A stretch of 40,285 bases of DNA from SHZI01 sp964384525 (lineage in GTDB: Bacteria; Pseudomonadota; Gammaproteobacteria; Steroidobacterales; GCA-2729495). A program made the translations under genes and the position numbers. Under the pieces are notes generated by a model, which did no database searches, was not told the origin of the DNA, and was given only the letters and a program-made list of their open reading frames with translations. Positions 8,061 to 18,000 of this stretch are shown in pieces (the first letter of the stretch is position 1; every line of letters begins with the position of its first letter). The stretch spans positions 1-40,285 of the forward strand of contig CAYLKO010000017.1 of NCBI GenBank assembly GCA_964384525.1, read 5' to 3'.

Positions 8061-8966
8061 CTAGCCGGTGACGCGGGCCTGGGCGCGGATGGTGCCGGCG
8101 CCCTCGGAGAAGCGCCATTCATAGGCGAAGCGCAGCACGTCGTAGTCGACACGCAGGCCGGCCGGGAAGGGATCGAAGGGGGCGGCGAGCTTCAGGATCT
8201 GCATCGCGGCCTGATCCAGATCGCGTTGACCGGACGAGGTGCGGACGACGACATCACGCAGCTTGCCGTCGGCGCCGATGGCGACTTCCAGCACCGGAAA
8301 CCGGGTGACCCCGGCCTGACTGGCGGCAAAGGGAAAGTTGAGCGTCCCCACCTGCTCGACCTTGTTCTTCCAGCTGTTGAGATAGCTGGCAATCCGCGAC
8401 TCGCGGGTGTTGGCGCTGATCAGGCGTTCGCGCGGGTCGGCATCGGGGATGACCGTCGCCGTATCGAGACGGCCCATGATGTCGATGGCATTGCTGTTGG
8501 AGGGCAGCATGCTGGCCTGATTTTGCGGAGTCACGTGCCGCTCGCCTTCGTCGGGGGCCACGCGGGTGGAATCGCGCGCCAGCACCAGCGGCCGTGCATC
8601 GATGTCCGGCGCAGTCTCGCCGGTGCGGACGGCGGCATCACGGCCTGCCTGAATCGGGCCCGGCACATCGGCCGGCAGCGTCAGGCCGGGTGCGGTACGG
8701 ACAGCGGCCTCGCGCGATGCATTGCCGGCGCCCGAGAGGTTGTGCTCTGCCAGCAGAACGGCATTGGGCGAAGCTTGCAGGTCTGCATAATCAGCCGTGA
8801 CCAGCACGACCTCCATGGAACTCGTCACCGGGCTGTCGTCGGGCGATCGGGCGCTGAAGCTGATGCCGAGGATGAGAATGCCGTGGAACAGGGCGGCCAG
8901 AAATGCAGTCGACGACAAGCGATCCCTGGCGGCCTCCGGCGACCAGGTGATGTGTGACTTCGTCAT
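8061..8966 (-). CDS. TonB-family energy transducer (TonB3-like position)
   Basis: About 301 residues: a short cytoplasmic start, one membrane anchor (AFLAALFHGILILGISF), a long low-complexity periplasmic stretch, and a C-terminal TonB domain (FPVLEVAIGADGKLRDVVV, SSGQRDLDQAA, FDPFPAGLR, YEWRF). TonB proteins transmit the proton gradient from ExbB/ExbD to outer-membrane receptors. In Pseudomonas the gene in this same position, between gshB and algH/yqgE, is tonB3, which is reported to be needed for twitching motility. A similar role here is inference from position. The ATG at 8966 places the anchor near the N terminus. Upstream in-frame ATGs at 9008 and 9053 are possible, and none has a convincing ribosome site. 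Confidence 0.85.
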   Translation of the reverse strand: MTKSHITWSPEAARDRLSSTAFLAALFHGILILGISFSARSPDDSPVTSSMEVVLVTADYADLQASPNAVLLAEHNLSGAGNASREAAVRTAPGLTLPADVPGPIQAGRDAAVRTGETAPDIDARPLVLARDSTRVAPDEGERHVTPQNQASMLPSNSNAIDIMGRLDTATVIPDADPRERLISANTRESRIASYLNSWKNKVEQVGTLNFPFAASQAGVTRFPVLEVAIGADGKLRDVVVRTSSGQRDLDQAAMQILKLAAPFDPFPAGLRVDYDVLRFAYEWRFSEGAGTIRAQARVTG

Positions 8967-9097
8967 GGATGATGCCGGCGACGATGCCACGGACGATGCT
9001 GCCTGCATGCGGGGAACCCCGATTCCCGGTGCCCTGTCGGGATATCGTTTCATTATACGCAGCACGGCGGCGCGAGGCTGCGGCACGTCACAGATTG

Positions 9098-10170
9098 TCA
9101 CGGCAGCGGTGGCAGCGGCAGCCGGCCTGCATTGTCGTCACGCAGGCGCCGGGCCATCGAGGGGGTGGCCAGCAGTTTGCCGTCGGTGGTGATCAGCAGG
9201 GCATCGCGAATCGACAGTGCTGCGCACAGCTCGCTGAAGCCGGCTGGGCCGGCGACCATCAGCGCGGTCGACGCGGCATCGGCCAGTTCGGCATCGGCTG
9301 CCAGCACGGTCACGCTGGCAGCGCCCGCCGTTGGCATGCCGGTGCGGGGATCGAGAATGTGGTGATAGCGGTGACCATCCTGCAAATATGCCCGCTCGTA
9401 GTCACCGGAGGTGGAGGCGGCCTCGCCCGGCTTGAGGTGCAGGCGCGCCCGCACGCAGAAGGGCCCACGGTGGCGCCGGGCGCNNNNNNNNNNGCACGCG
9501 GGTCGCGCAGGCCGATCATCCAGGGACGGGCGGGGGCGTCGCTGCCATGCGTGCCGATCGCCAGCTGGCTGCTGCCGCCGATGTCGACCAGGGCACTGGT
9601 GATGTGATGGCGCGCCAGGATCGCGCCGGCCCGCATCAGTGCGGTGCCCTTGGCGATCCCGCCGAGGTCCATGCAGACGGGCCTGGTTGAACTGACCGTG
9701 CCGTGGGCGAAATGCAGGTCGGCGATGCTGCCATCATGGGTACGCAAGGTTTGTATGGCGGCGGCTGGGGGCGGTCCGTTGGCCACGGCCAGATCTTTTT
9801 CGGTATCGAATTGCCACAGCCGCACCAGAGCGCAGACCCCGGGCTCGAACAGGCCCCTGCTCATCCGCCCCAGCAGCTGCGCGCGCTGGAGCAGGGCGCC
9901 GAGTTCCTCGCTGACGGGCGCAGCCTGTCCTTTGGCCAGTCGTGCGTTGACGCGCGCCAGTTCGCCGGTGCCGAAGGCATACCAGTCCACGCCGATACGG
10001 GCAAAGTCGCTCTCGATCTCGCGGGCAGCGGCTGCCGCCCGGGCGCTGTCGGGCCCGCCCACCACGAGGTGCACTTCAGTGCCGAAGGCCTGGAAGCGGC
10101 GCTCGGTCGCCGGTGGTGAATCGCAGCTGGCCAGCACCAGCACCATCGCCAGCGACAGGCCGACTGCCAT
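9098..10170 (-). CDS. apbE: ApbE FAD:protein FMN transferase, broken by an assembly gap
   Basis: ApbE transfers FMN from FAD onto Thr/Ser of exported flavoproteins (Nqr/Rnf subunits and others). The N terminus is a lipoprotein signal, with lipobox VLAS-C. Family motifs follow: FQAFGTEVHLVV, MDLGGIAKG, ALVDIGGSSQLAIG, WMIGLRDP, then after the gap TSGDYER, HHILDPRTGMP and ADAASTALM. The part before the gap and the part after it are in different frames. A true gap length of 3n+2 bases instead of the ten N shown would restore one frame, so this is probably an intact gene in a draft assembly. Start: ATG at 10170, or GTG at 10182 four codons earlier, just after the gshB stop. It interrupts the gshB-tonB pairing seen in Pseudomonas. 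No Nqr/Rnf target gene is in the window. Confidence 0.87.
9484..9493. other. Ten-base N gap inside apbE
   Basis: A run of N of conventional length marks a scaffold join in the middle of apbE. The reading frame differs on its two sides, so the real number of missing bases is not ten. The sequence around it is GC-rich but has no homopolymer, unlike the gap at 2035-2044. Confidence 0.95.
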
Positions 10171-10195
10171 GGCCCGGAGCACGATGGTTGCCGGA

Positions 10196-11176
10196 TCAGG
10201 TGCTGCGGGCGCTGGCCACGCTCCGCGCCTGCAACCGGGCATCCAGCACGTTGAACAGCGTGGCAGCCACATCCAGCCCGGCCATTTTCTGCAGTTCCCG
10301 CATGCCCGTCGGACTGGTGACGTTGATCTCGGTCAGGTAGTCCCCGATGACATCCAGGCCGGCAAACAGCACGCCGCGCTCCCGCAGCACCGGGCCCACC
10401 TGCGCACAGATCCACGCATCCCGTTCGGTCAGCGGCCGGACTTCGGGCTGCGCGCCGGCCACCAGATTGCCGCGGTTGTCGCCCGGCGCCGGAATGCGGG
10501 CCAGCACGTGGCTTACCGGTTTGCCGTCCACGAGGATGATGCGCTTGTCGCCACGGGCGATTTCCGGAATGTAGCGCTGGGCGAGCGCATGTTTGCGGCC
10601 CTGGTCGGTCAGCGTCTCGAAGATGACATTGGCGTTGTTGTCGCCTTTCTTCACGGCGAAGATCGACCGGCCGCCCATGCCATCCAGCGGCTTCACCACC
10701 ACATGCTCCTGTTCGGCCAGGAAAGCCCGGAGATCTGCCATTGACCGGGTGATCAAGGTGTCCGGACAACAGTCCGGGAACCAGGCGGTGTAGACCTTCT
10801 CGTTCATGTCCCGCAGGCTCTGCGGGCGATTGACCACCAGCACACCCGCCTGTTCGGCGCGCTCCAGCAGATAGGTGGTGTAGATGAATTCCGTGTCGAA
10901 GGGTGGATCCTTGCGCATCAGGATCAGGTCGAGCTCGGCAAGCGCCATGTCGATCGGCTGACCGAGCTCGAACCAGTCTGTCGCGCTGTCGGTCACTGTC
11001 AGCGGACGGGCGCGGCCCTGTGCCACGCCACGACGCAGTCGCAGATCCGATTGTTCGAAGTATCGAAGCCCGTAACCGCGGCGTTGCGCTTCGAGCAGCA
11101 TGGCAAGCGTGCTGTCCTTGGCGGGATGGATGGATGCGATCGGGTCCATGACCACCCCGAGTAGCGGCTTGGGCAT
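10196..11176 (-). CDS. gshB: Glutathione synthetase
   Basis: ATP-grasp enzyme that joins gamma-glutamylcysteine and glycine to make glutathione in the cytoplasm. The 326 residues carry the family landmarks: GVVMDPIASIHPAKDSTLAM at the start, LILMRKDPPFDTEFIYTTYL, NRPQSLRDMNEKVY, the glycine-rich ATP loop KPLDGMGGRSIF, and EINVTSPTGMRE near the C terminus. The ATG at 11176 is preceded by a good ribosome site (GAGGAAG, about eight bases away), which rejects a longer upstream ATG. It starts the minus-strand run gshB-apbE-tonB-yqgE-ruvX-pyrK-like-sirB2 and diverges from pilG across about 240 bases. In that space I see no convincing promoter pair or operator. Confidence 0.96.
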   Translation of the reverse strand: MPKPLLGVVMDPIASIHPAKDSTLAMLLEAQRRGYGLRYFEQSDLRLRRGVAQGRARPLTVTDSATDWFELGQPIDMALAELDLILMRKDPPFDTEFIYTTYLLERAEQAGVLVVNRPQSLRDMNEKVYTAWFPDCCPDTLITRSMADLRAFLAEQEHVVVKPLDGMGGRSIFAVKKGDNNANVIFETLTDQGRKHALAQRYIPEIARGDKRIILVDGKPVSHVLARIPAPGDNRGNLVAGAQPEVRPLTERDAWICAQVGPVLRERGVLFAGLDVIGDYLTEINVTSPTGMRELQKMAGLDVAATLFNVLDARLQARSVASARST

Positions 11177-11413
11177 TGTTGTGACTTCCTCATCGGTGCA
11201 GTTTTGCGACGCCGTGCCTATTCTGGCCCGCTCGTGCTGAAATGGCACGGAAGCCGGGGGTATCATCGGCGGGCAGATATCGGGCGGGCCGCTGGTTGGG
11301 GCAGAGGTCCGTCATCAGATGGGTGACACGCACCGGCGCATAGCCGGGCCGGGACGGTTATGTTAAAAGTTCAAAGTGTGGCGGGCGATATTGCGCCTGG
11401 CCTGGAGAACCCT

Positions 11414-11809
11414 GTGACAGAGAGTCCCGCGCCATCCATGCACGGGCTGAAAGTGCTGGTGATCGACGACAGCAAGACCATTCGGCGTACTGCCGAGACC
11501 TTGCTGTCCAAGGAAGGATGCACGGTGTATACCGCCGTTGATGGCTTCGATGCCCTTTCCAAGATCGCGGACTATCGGCCTGACATCATTTTCGTCGACA
11601 TCATGATGCCGCGGCTGGATGGCTATCAGACCTGCTCGCTCATCAAGCACAACCGCACGTTTCGCGACACCCCGGTGATCATGCTGTCCAGCAAGGACGG
11701 GCTGTTTGATCGGGCGCGCGGCCGGATCGTCGGCTCGGAACACTATCTCACCAAGCCCTTTACCAAAGACGAGCTGCTGGGTGCGATCACCCAGCAGGTC
11801 AGTCGCTAG
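11414..11809 (+). CDS. pilG: Twitching motility response regulator PilG
   Basis: Single-domain CheY-like receiver of 131 residues. The phosphorylation site is D62 in FVDIMMPRLDGYQTC, with the acidic pair in VIDDSKTIRRTAETLL, the switch serine in MLSSKDGLFD, and the conserved lysine in YLTKPF. The near-identity of these stretches to Pseudomonas PilG makes the call firm. PilG is phosphorylated by ChpA and promotes pilus extension and cAMP signalling in Pseudomonas. The GTG at 11414 is chosen because GGAG sits seven bases upstream. An in-frame ATG at 11360 would add 18 residues outside the conserved domain. First gene of the Chp cluster, divergent from gshB. Confidence 0.95.
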   Translation: MTESPAPSMHGLKVLVIDDSKTIRRTAETLLSKEGCTVYTAVDGFDALSKIADYRPDIIFVDIMMPRLDGYQTCSLIKHNRTFRDTPVIMLSSKDGLFDRARGRIVGSEHYLTKPFTKDELLGAITQQVSR

Positions 11810-11847
11810 ATTGGCCAGTCAGGCTGGCCAGCCATCGAGGAACGGAT

Positions 11848-12213
11848 ATGGCACTGGTATTGATTGCCGATGATTCGCCCACCGACCAGCACATCCTGTC
11901 GCGCGCGTTGCAGCAGCAGGGATTTGAAACGGTCATGGCGGAGGATGGCGAGGAGGCCATACGCCTGGCCGAACAGCGGGCGCCGGATGTCATCCTCATG
12001 GATATCGTGATGCCCGGCATGAATGGCTATCAGGCAACCCGCCGGCTTGCGCAGAATCCGGCCACTGCGGCCATTCCCATCGTCATCGTGTCCACCAAGA
12101 AACAGGAAGCCGACCGGGTCTGGGGCTTGCGGCAGGGCGCGGTGAGTTACCTCACCAAACCGGTATCGGACGACGATCTGGTGGCTGCCGTGAGGAGTGC
12201 GCTCAAGCGCTGA
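11848..12213 (+). CDS. pilH: Twitching motility response regulator PilH
   Basis: CheY-like receiver of 121 residues. Phospho-acceptor D52 sits in LMDIVMPGMNGYQATR, with the acidic pocket ADDSPTDQ and the conserved Lys in YLTKPV. The VSTKKQEADRVWGLRQGA segment is characteristic of PilH and separates it from PilG. In Pseudomonas PilH counteracts PilG output, probably as a phosphate sink or retraction-side regulator. The ribosome site GAGG is well placed before the ATG. It lies 38 bases after pilG, and pilI begins two bases after its stop, so the three are surely cotranscribed. Confidence 0.95.
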   Translation: MALVLIADDSPTDQHILSRALQQQGFETVMAEDGEEAIRLAEQRAPDVILMDIVMPGMNGYQATRRLAQNPATAAIPIVIVSTKKQEADRVWGLRQGAVSYLTKPVSDDDLVAAVRSALKR

Positions 12214-12215
12214 CC

Positions 12216-12785
12216 GTGGTCACGGCGACAGACAGCCTGCGCACCCTCCGGGAGCACCCCTTCGATCTCCTGCAGGAAATCGAGCGACGGAGCCGGGCTG
12301 CAGCCGCCGGGGCCCATGGTGACGCCACCGGTCTGCTGGAGTGGGTTGGCGTCGGCTTTCGCCTCGGACAGGAGCGCTTCGTCGTGTCGCGCGATGAGGT
12401 GCGCGAAGTCTTGATGGTGCCTCCGGCCATCACCCGGGTGCCCGGTGCAAAAGCCTGGATGCGTGGCATCGCCAATGTACGGGGCCACCTGCTGCCGCTG
12501 GTCGATCTGCGGGAATTTCTCGGTTCCGGCATCGGTGGCATGGAGCGCGGTGCGCGGGCCCTGGTGGCCAACAGCAGCGAATTTCCCGTGGGCCTGGTCG
12601 TTGACGAAGTCTTCGGCTTCCGGCGCTTTGTCGATCGGGAACTCGACGACGAGCCGCCCGTGACCGCCATTCGTGCCGATCGATTTCTCGCCGGCAGCTT
12701 CAGCCGCGGTGGCGAAGTGTGGCCGGTTTTCAGCCTGACACGCCTGCTGGACACCCGTGAATTCCAGCGGGCAGCCGACAATTGA
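12216..12785 (+). CDS. pilI: CheW-like adaptor PilI
   Basis: A 189-residue CheW-domain protein that links the chemoreceptor PilJ to the kinase ChpA. The CheW fold is visible from about residue 45: VGFRLGQERFVVSRDEVREV, a P-G-A-x-x-W-M-R-G-I-A-N-V-R-G core, LLPLVDLREFLG, and GLVVDEVFGFRRF. The first 40 residues (FDLLQEIERRSRAAA) resemble the N-terminal helix of other PilI proteins. A GTG start lies two bases after the pilH stop. The spacing implies translational coupling rather than an independent ribosome site. Confidence 0.93.
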   Translation: MVTATDSLRTLREHPFDLLQEIERRSRAAAAGAHGDATGLLEWVGVGFRLGQERFVVSRDEVREVLMVPPAITRVPGAKAWMRGIANVRGHLLPLVDLREFLGSGIGGMERGARALVANSSEFPVGLVVDEVFGFRRFVDRELDDEPPVTAIRADRFLAGSFSRGGEVWPVFSLTRLLDTREFQRAADN

Positions 12786-12815
12786 AGCAATGCGTACACC
12801 AGAGCGAGTGAACGA

Positions 12816-15008
12816 ATGACAGAACAATCCGGCGGAATCCGCTTGCTGCCCACCATGGGCATGGCTCTGGTCCTGTTGCTGGCCGGCGTACTTGCCCTGC
12901 AGCTCCTGAAGCCGGCCGGCACCGGCACGGGCGCCGGCATGCCCGGTGTTGCTGCTTACATGGAGTCGCAGGCAGCCTATCGTCAGGCAGTGGCCGCCAT
13001 GCAGGGCAATCCCGGCGCCTTCAAGACCCTGGCCGAGACCAACCGTCGTCTCGCTGCCGCGGATCTGTCCGGCGTCAGCGGCGACAACCAGCGTCTGCTC
13101 GAACAGTTGCGGGCCAATCTTGGCCTGATCGAGGCCGGACAAGCCGAGTTGACGGGGCTGCGCGCGGCGACGGAACGTCTGGAGCAGCTGGTGCCCCGGT
13201 TCACCGCCGGCATCGATGCGCTGGAGGCCACGGCTGCTGTCCGCGGTCAGCCGGCAACCATCGCCCAGCTCGAGCGCCTGCGCGTGCTGGCCGACAGCGT
13301 GCGACGCGATCTCGGTGCCCTCTCCCAGGGCACGACGTCGGCGGAGGCGCGCAATCCCGCCCTGCTGGATGCCGATCTCGCGATGGCGCAGATCATTCGC
13401 GGTCTGGCAGAGGGTGATCCGGATCTGGGCCTGAAGGCCATGGCCGGCGCCGACGCGATCAATGCAGTCGACGGCTTGCGCCGGCAGGCCGCCGACTTGA
13501 GCAAGACCCTGCGTGATGTGCTGGCCAACAGCGATCGCCTGGGCGCACTGCGCCAGTCGATGGCACAGCTTGAATCAGTCGTGAGCCGCTTGCCGGTGGC
13601 CGTCGGCACGCCGGTGGCCGGCAGCTCGACGGATCTCTACAAGCTGGCAACCATGGTCCTGCTGGGGCTCGGGATCCTGCTCGCGCTGGCCATGATCTGG
13701 TTGTATCGCCGGGTGGCGGATACCGGCCGCGCCGCGGCCGAGCAGACCGCCCAGAGCGAACGCAACCAGCAGGCCATCATGACCCTGCTGGACGAGATGA
13801 GCAGCCTGGCCGATGGCGACCTGACGGTGCATGCCACGGTCACTGAAGACATCACGGGCGCCATCGCCGATTCTATCAACTATGCCATCGAGGCCCTGCG
13901 CGAGCTCGTGACCACGATCAACGAGAGCGCCATCCTCGTCGATGGTGCGGCCAAGCAGACGGAAGGCTCGGCGCGACAACTCGCGGCGGCCAGCGAGGCG
14001 CAGTCCAAGCAGATCGAATCCGCGTCGCGCGCGATCGGGCGCATGGCTTCGTCGATCGAGGAGGTGTCCGGCAATGCCGAACGCTCTTCGGATGTTGCCC
14101 GGCACTCGGTCGATGTGGCCCACAAGGGTGGTGATGCCGTGCGCCGCACGATCGAGGGCATGAATGCCATCCGCGAGACCATCCAGGAGACCTCCAAGCG
14201 GATCAAGCGCCTCGGTGAGAGCTCGCAGGAGATCGGCAACATCGTCGAGCTGATCAACGATATTGCCGACCAGACCAACATCCTCGCGCTCAATGCGGCC
14301 ATCCAGGCGTCGATGGCCGGTGAGGCCGGCCGCGGCTTTGCCGTGGTGGCCGATGAAGTGCAGCGGCTGGCCGAGCGTTCGGCCAATGCCACCCGGCAGA
14401 TCGAATTTCTGGTGCGGACGATCCAGACCGACACCAATGAAGCCATCGTCTCGATGGAGCGCAGCACCACCGACGTCGTGGGCGGCGCCTTGCTGGCCGA
14501 GAATGCCGGGGCAGCGCTCGAGGAGATCGAGCAGGTATCCAACCAGATTGCCTCGCTGGTGCAGAACATTTCGAGTTCCGCCCGGGAGCAGGGCAAGGCG
14601 GCTTCGGCGGTCACCCGCAGCATGGACGTGCTGCAGGAAATCAATTCCGAAACCGCAGCCAGCACCAGCGCCACCACCAATGCCATCAGCAAGCTCGCCG
14701 AACTGGCCACGCAGCTGCGCCGCTCGGTCGCCGGGTTCCGGCTGCCGCCGGTCACATCGGCCATCCGCTCGGCTGTCAGCAGCCTGACCGGCAACTTGGC
14801 CGGCAACCTGGCTGGTGGCATGGTCAATGAGCCGCCCGAACTGAAAGACGGTGACGACCCTTTTGACCCGGGCGTGCCGATGGATGAAGCGGCGGCTGCC
14901 GACGCAGGGCATGACGAAGCGGATGACGGGATCGAGCACACGCCTCCGCAGTCCCAGACCGGTCGTTTTGCCGAGCCGGTGTCCTTCGTGAGCAAGCGCA
15001 CCGCCTGA
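12816..15008 (+). CDS. pilJ: Type IV pilus chemoreceptor PilJ
   Basis: Methyl-accepting chemotaxis protein of 730 residues in the inner membrane. Membrane helix 1 spans about residues 10-31 (MGMALVLLLAGVLALQLL). A periplasmic helical domain follows to about 270, then helix 2 (TMVLLGLGILLALAMIWLY). After a HAMP-like linker comes a long cytoplasmic coiled coil with the invariant tip IADQTNILALNAAIQ near residue 485. PilJ senses pilus or surface state in Pseudomonas and controls ChpA. After the signalling domain (ends near 645) there is an odd tail of about 80 residues: a short GNLAGNLAGG repeat followed by an acidic, proline-containing stretch. No methyltransferase (pilK) or methylesterase (chpB) gene follows, so adaptation by methylation may be missing or encoded elsewhere. 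It ends two bases before chpA. Confidence 0.95.
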   Translation: MTEQSGGIRLLPTMGMALVLLLAGVLALQLLKPAGTGTGAGMPGVAAYMESQAAYRQAVAAMQGNPGAFKTLAETNRRLAAADLSGVSGDNQRLLEQLRANLGLIEAGQAELTGLRAATERLEQLVPRFTAGIDALEATAAVRGQPATIAQLERLRVLADSVRRDLGALSQGTTSAEARNPALLDADLAMAQIIRGLAEGDPDLGLKAMAGADAINAVDGLRRQAADLSKTLRDVLANSDRLGALRQSMAQLESVVSRLPVAVGTPVAGSSTDLYKLATMVLLGLGILLALAMIWLYRRVADTGRAAAEQTAQSERNQQAIMTLLDEMSSLADGDLTVHATVTEDITGAIADSINYAIEALRELVTTINESAILVDGAAKQTEGSARQLAAASEAQSKQIESASRAIGRMASSIEEVSGNAERSSDVARHSVDVAHKGGDAVRRTIEGMNAIRETIQETSKRIKRLGESSQEIGNIVELINDIADQTNILALNAAIQASMAGEAGRGFAVVADEVQRLAERSANATRQIEFLVRTIQTDTNEAIVSMERSTTDVVGGALLAENAGAALEEIEQVSNQIASLVQNISSSAREQGKAASAVTRSMDVLQEINSETAASTSATTNAISKLAELATQLRRSVAGFRLPPVTSAIRSAVSSLTGNLAGNLAGGMVNEPPELKDGDDPFDPGVPMDEAAAADAGHDEADDGIEHTPPQSQTGRFAEPVSFVSKRTA

Positions 15009-15010
15009 TC

Positions 15011-18000
15011 GTGGCTGGTTCTTCCGAGTCCGGTGCCGCCCTCGTGAACATCAGCAATCCGGTGCGCGAGCCCCTGCTGCTCGTTGCCGACGAGCTTGCC
15101 GTCACCTTGAATGAAGCACGGGCGGCGCTTGAGCAGTATGCCGAAGGCGAGGCAGGCAACCAGCCACTGGAACGGTGCACGGCCCTGTTGCATACCGCCC
15201 GGGGCGTTTTGCAGATAACCGAGACCTGGGGCGCCAGTCTGCTCGCCGAGGAGATGGAACAGACCTGCCGGCACATGATGAAGTCCCGGCGTGATGTGCA
15301 GACTGACGATGCCATCGAGGCGCTGTCGCGGGCAGCGGTGCAGTTGCCGGCCTATGTCGAGCGGATACGGGATGGCGGCCGCGACGTGCCGCTGGTTCTG
15401 CTGCCGCTGCTGAATGACCTGAGGGCGGCCCGCGGGCGGCCGCTGTTGTCGGAAAGCACGCTGCTGCTTTTGAATATTGCCCCCGGTGCAGTGGGCAGCC
15501 AGCGGGTGGTGCCGCCATCGACGCGGCCCGCAGTCCCGGCGCCGGTTGCCGGCCACCCGGCCGTGGCCGACGATGCGGCTGCCCTGGCGAAGAAGCTGCG
15601 TCCACGATTCCAGCTCGCCCTGCTCGGCTGGATTCGTGGTGACGGTGGCAGTGATGCGCTGTTGCGGTTGCAGGAGGTCGTGAATCGCCTCGAGTCCGCC
15701 TCACGTCACGAGGTGGTGCAGCAGCTCTGGTGGGTATGCGGTGGCGTGCTGGAGGCCCTGGCCGACCGCGGGCTGGAATCCGGCGTGTCGATCAAGCGGC
15801 TGATCGGTCAGGCCGATCGCGAAATGAAGCGGCTCCATATCCAGGGCGAGGAGAAGTTTGCCAGCCAGCCGCCCGTGGATCTGGTCAACAACCTGCTCTA
15901 TTACGTGGCCCGGTCCACCAGCGCCGGCCCGCGCAGCGTTGCGAGTCGCGAAGCTTTCAATCTGTCCTGCCTCATCCCCGGTGATGCCCAGGTCGAGGCG
16001 GCACGCCAGAACCTGGCAGCCCCCAGCGTGAAGCTCATGCAGACCGTTGCGGCCGCCATCCGCGAGGATCTGGCCCGCGTGAAGGACGTGCTCGACATCT
16101 ATGTGCGCACGGGCATGGAACGCGCCGAAGAGCTGACCCCGCAGGTCGAGCTGCTGAAGAAGATCGGCGACACGCTGGGTGTGCTCGGTCTCGGTGAACT
16201 CCGTGAGAGCGTGCAGTCACGCCGGATCGATCTCGAGGCGCTCATTGCCGGCAAATCCGCTCCGGATGAGTCGGCGCTCATCGCCATGGCGGCGGCGCTG
16301 CTGAAGGTCGAGGATCACCTGGAGCATCAGCTCATCGGGGTGATCAACCCGGAGGAGGCATCCGCTGCGCATGCGGATGCCGATGAGCCACCGGAGACCG
16401 CCGATCGCGTGATCGTGACCCAGGCCGTGATGCGCGAATGCCTGGCGAATCTGGCGCGGGTGAAAGAAGCGATCAGTGTCGTCACCGAACGGGCCGGCGA
16501 TGGGGCGGCGCTGGATTCCATTCCGGCATTGCTCCGCGGCATCACCGCTGCCTTGCTCGTGGCCGAGAAGGAAGCTGCCGCCCGCATTGCCGAACGGATC
16601 GCCGCTGCGGCCACCGAAGTGGTGGAGCGTGGCGTCGGCATGACGTCGGCCGGACGAACCGGCGCCGGTCTGGCGCAGGAGGCCCGCGTCGCGCTGGAAC
16701 GACTCGCCGACGCCATCGTCAGCCTCGAGTACTACATGGAGACCCTGCAGGCGGGACGTCGCGAACCGCTCTGGATGCTGGACAACGCCGCCCGCTGTCT
16801 GGATGCGCTGGTGCTGCCGGCGCCCGCGCTGCCCGCCGAGTATGCCGGCAGCAGTCATCTCGCGGCGGAAGTTCTGCCGGCGACGCTGGTGATCGACCGC
16901 TCGGAAACCGGACTGTCCGCAGAACTGCCGGACGGGTTCGACGTGGATTTTCCGCTGCCGGAGGCCGCGACACCGCCGGCACCCACGACATGGCAGGGCC
17001 CATCTGCCGACCGGCCGGTGGTGGCCGATACGGGGCAGGACATCGATCCGGACATCCTCGAACTGTTCATCGAGGAAGCGCGCGAAGCAATCGACGCCAT
17101 CAATCTCAACTTCCCGGCCTGGGAGCTGGACGAAGGCGAGCGCAACGCCTTGCTGGTGGTCCGCCGGGCCTTTCACACGCTCAAGGGCAGCGGGCGCATG
17201 GTGGGCGCCGAACTGATCGGCGACTACTGCTGGAGTGTCGAGCGGTTGCTGAACCGGGTGATCGACACCACCGTCGCACGGACGCCGGCGCTGGTGGATT
17301 ATCTGCGTCGGGCCATGCCGGTGGTGGCCGAGTTGCTGGAGCAGCTGGAGGCGGGCACGGCGCCGGCTGCGGATATCCGCAGTCTGATGGTGGAAGCCGA
17401 TCGGCTGGCCCAGGTCGCGCCCCCGGAACCCGAAGTGGCCGCCGATGGTGACGTCACGGAGGTGCTGCCGGGTCTGGATCAGGTCCTGGCCCTGTCCGAT
17501 CCCGAATCCCGCGACAAGCCGGCGGGTGAACCGGTGCTGGGCAGTGACGATGCGACGCTGGTTGCCCGCCTGCCACCCGGCTACATGCCGACCCGCCAGC
17601 TGGGACCGGAGGATGCCACCCTGCTGGCGCCGTCGTTGTCTGCCGTCATGCCCGCGGCCATCGATCAAGCCGACGATGTGCCGGGCATCGATCCCGTGCT
17701 GCTCGACATCCTGTCGCGGGAAGTCGCCGTGCATCTCGCCGCCATCCGCGACTTTGTGGCCAAGGTCGGGGAGGCCACTTCGCAACCCTTGCCGGAGCGG
17801 ATCTTCCGGGCCGGGCACACGCTCCACGGCAGCCTGACCATGGCCGGCGTCAAGATTGCAGTGGCGGTTGCCGCTCCATTGAACGACCTGTTCGGCGTGC
17901 TGTACACCGCAAGGCTCCCGGCCGATACCGCCATCATCACGGCAACTGCCGATACGGCCAATCTGGTGGCGCAAATCGTTGAACAGCTCCGGGCCGCTGA

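Noticed and set aside
13575..15556. Long minus-strand open frames opposite pilJ and the start of chpA
   Set aside because: Antisense shadows of strongly coding genes; no ribosome sites or family motifs.
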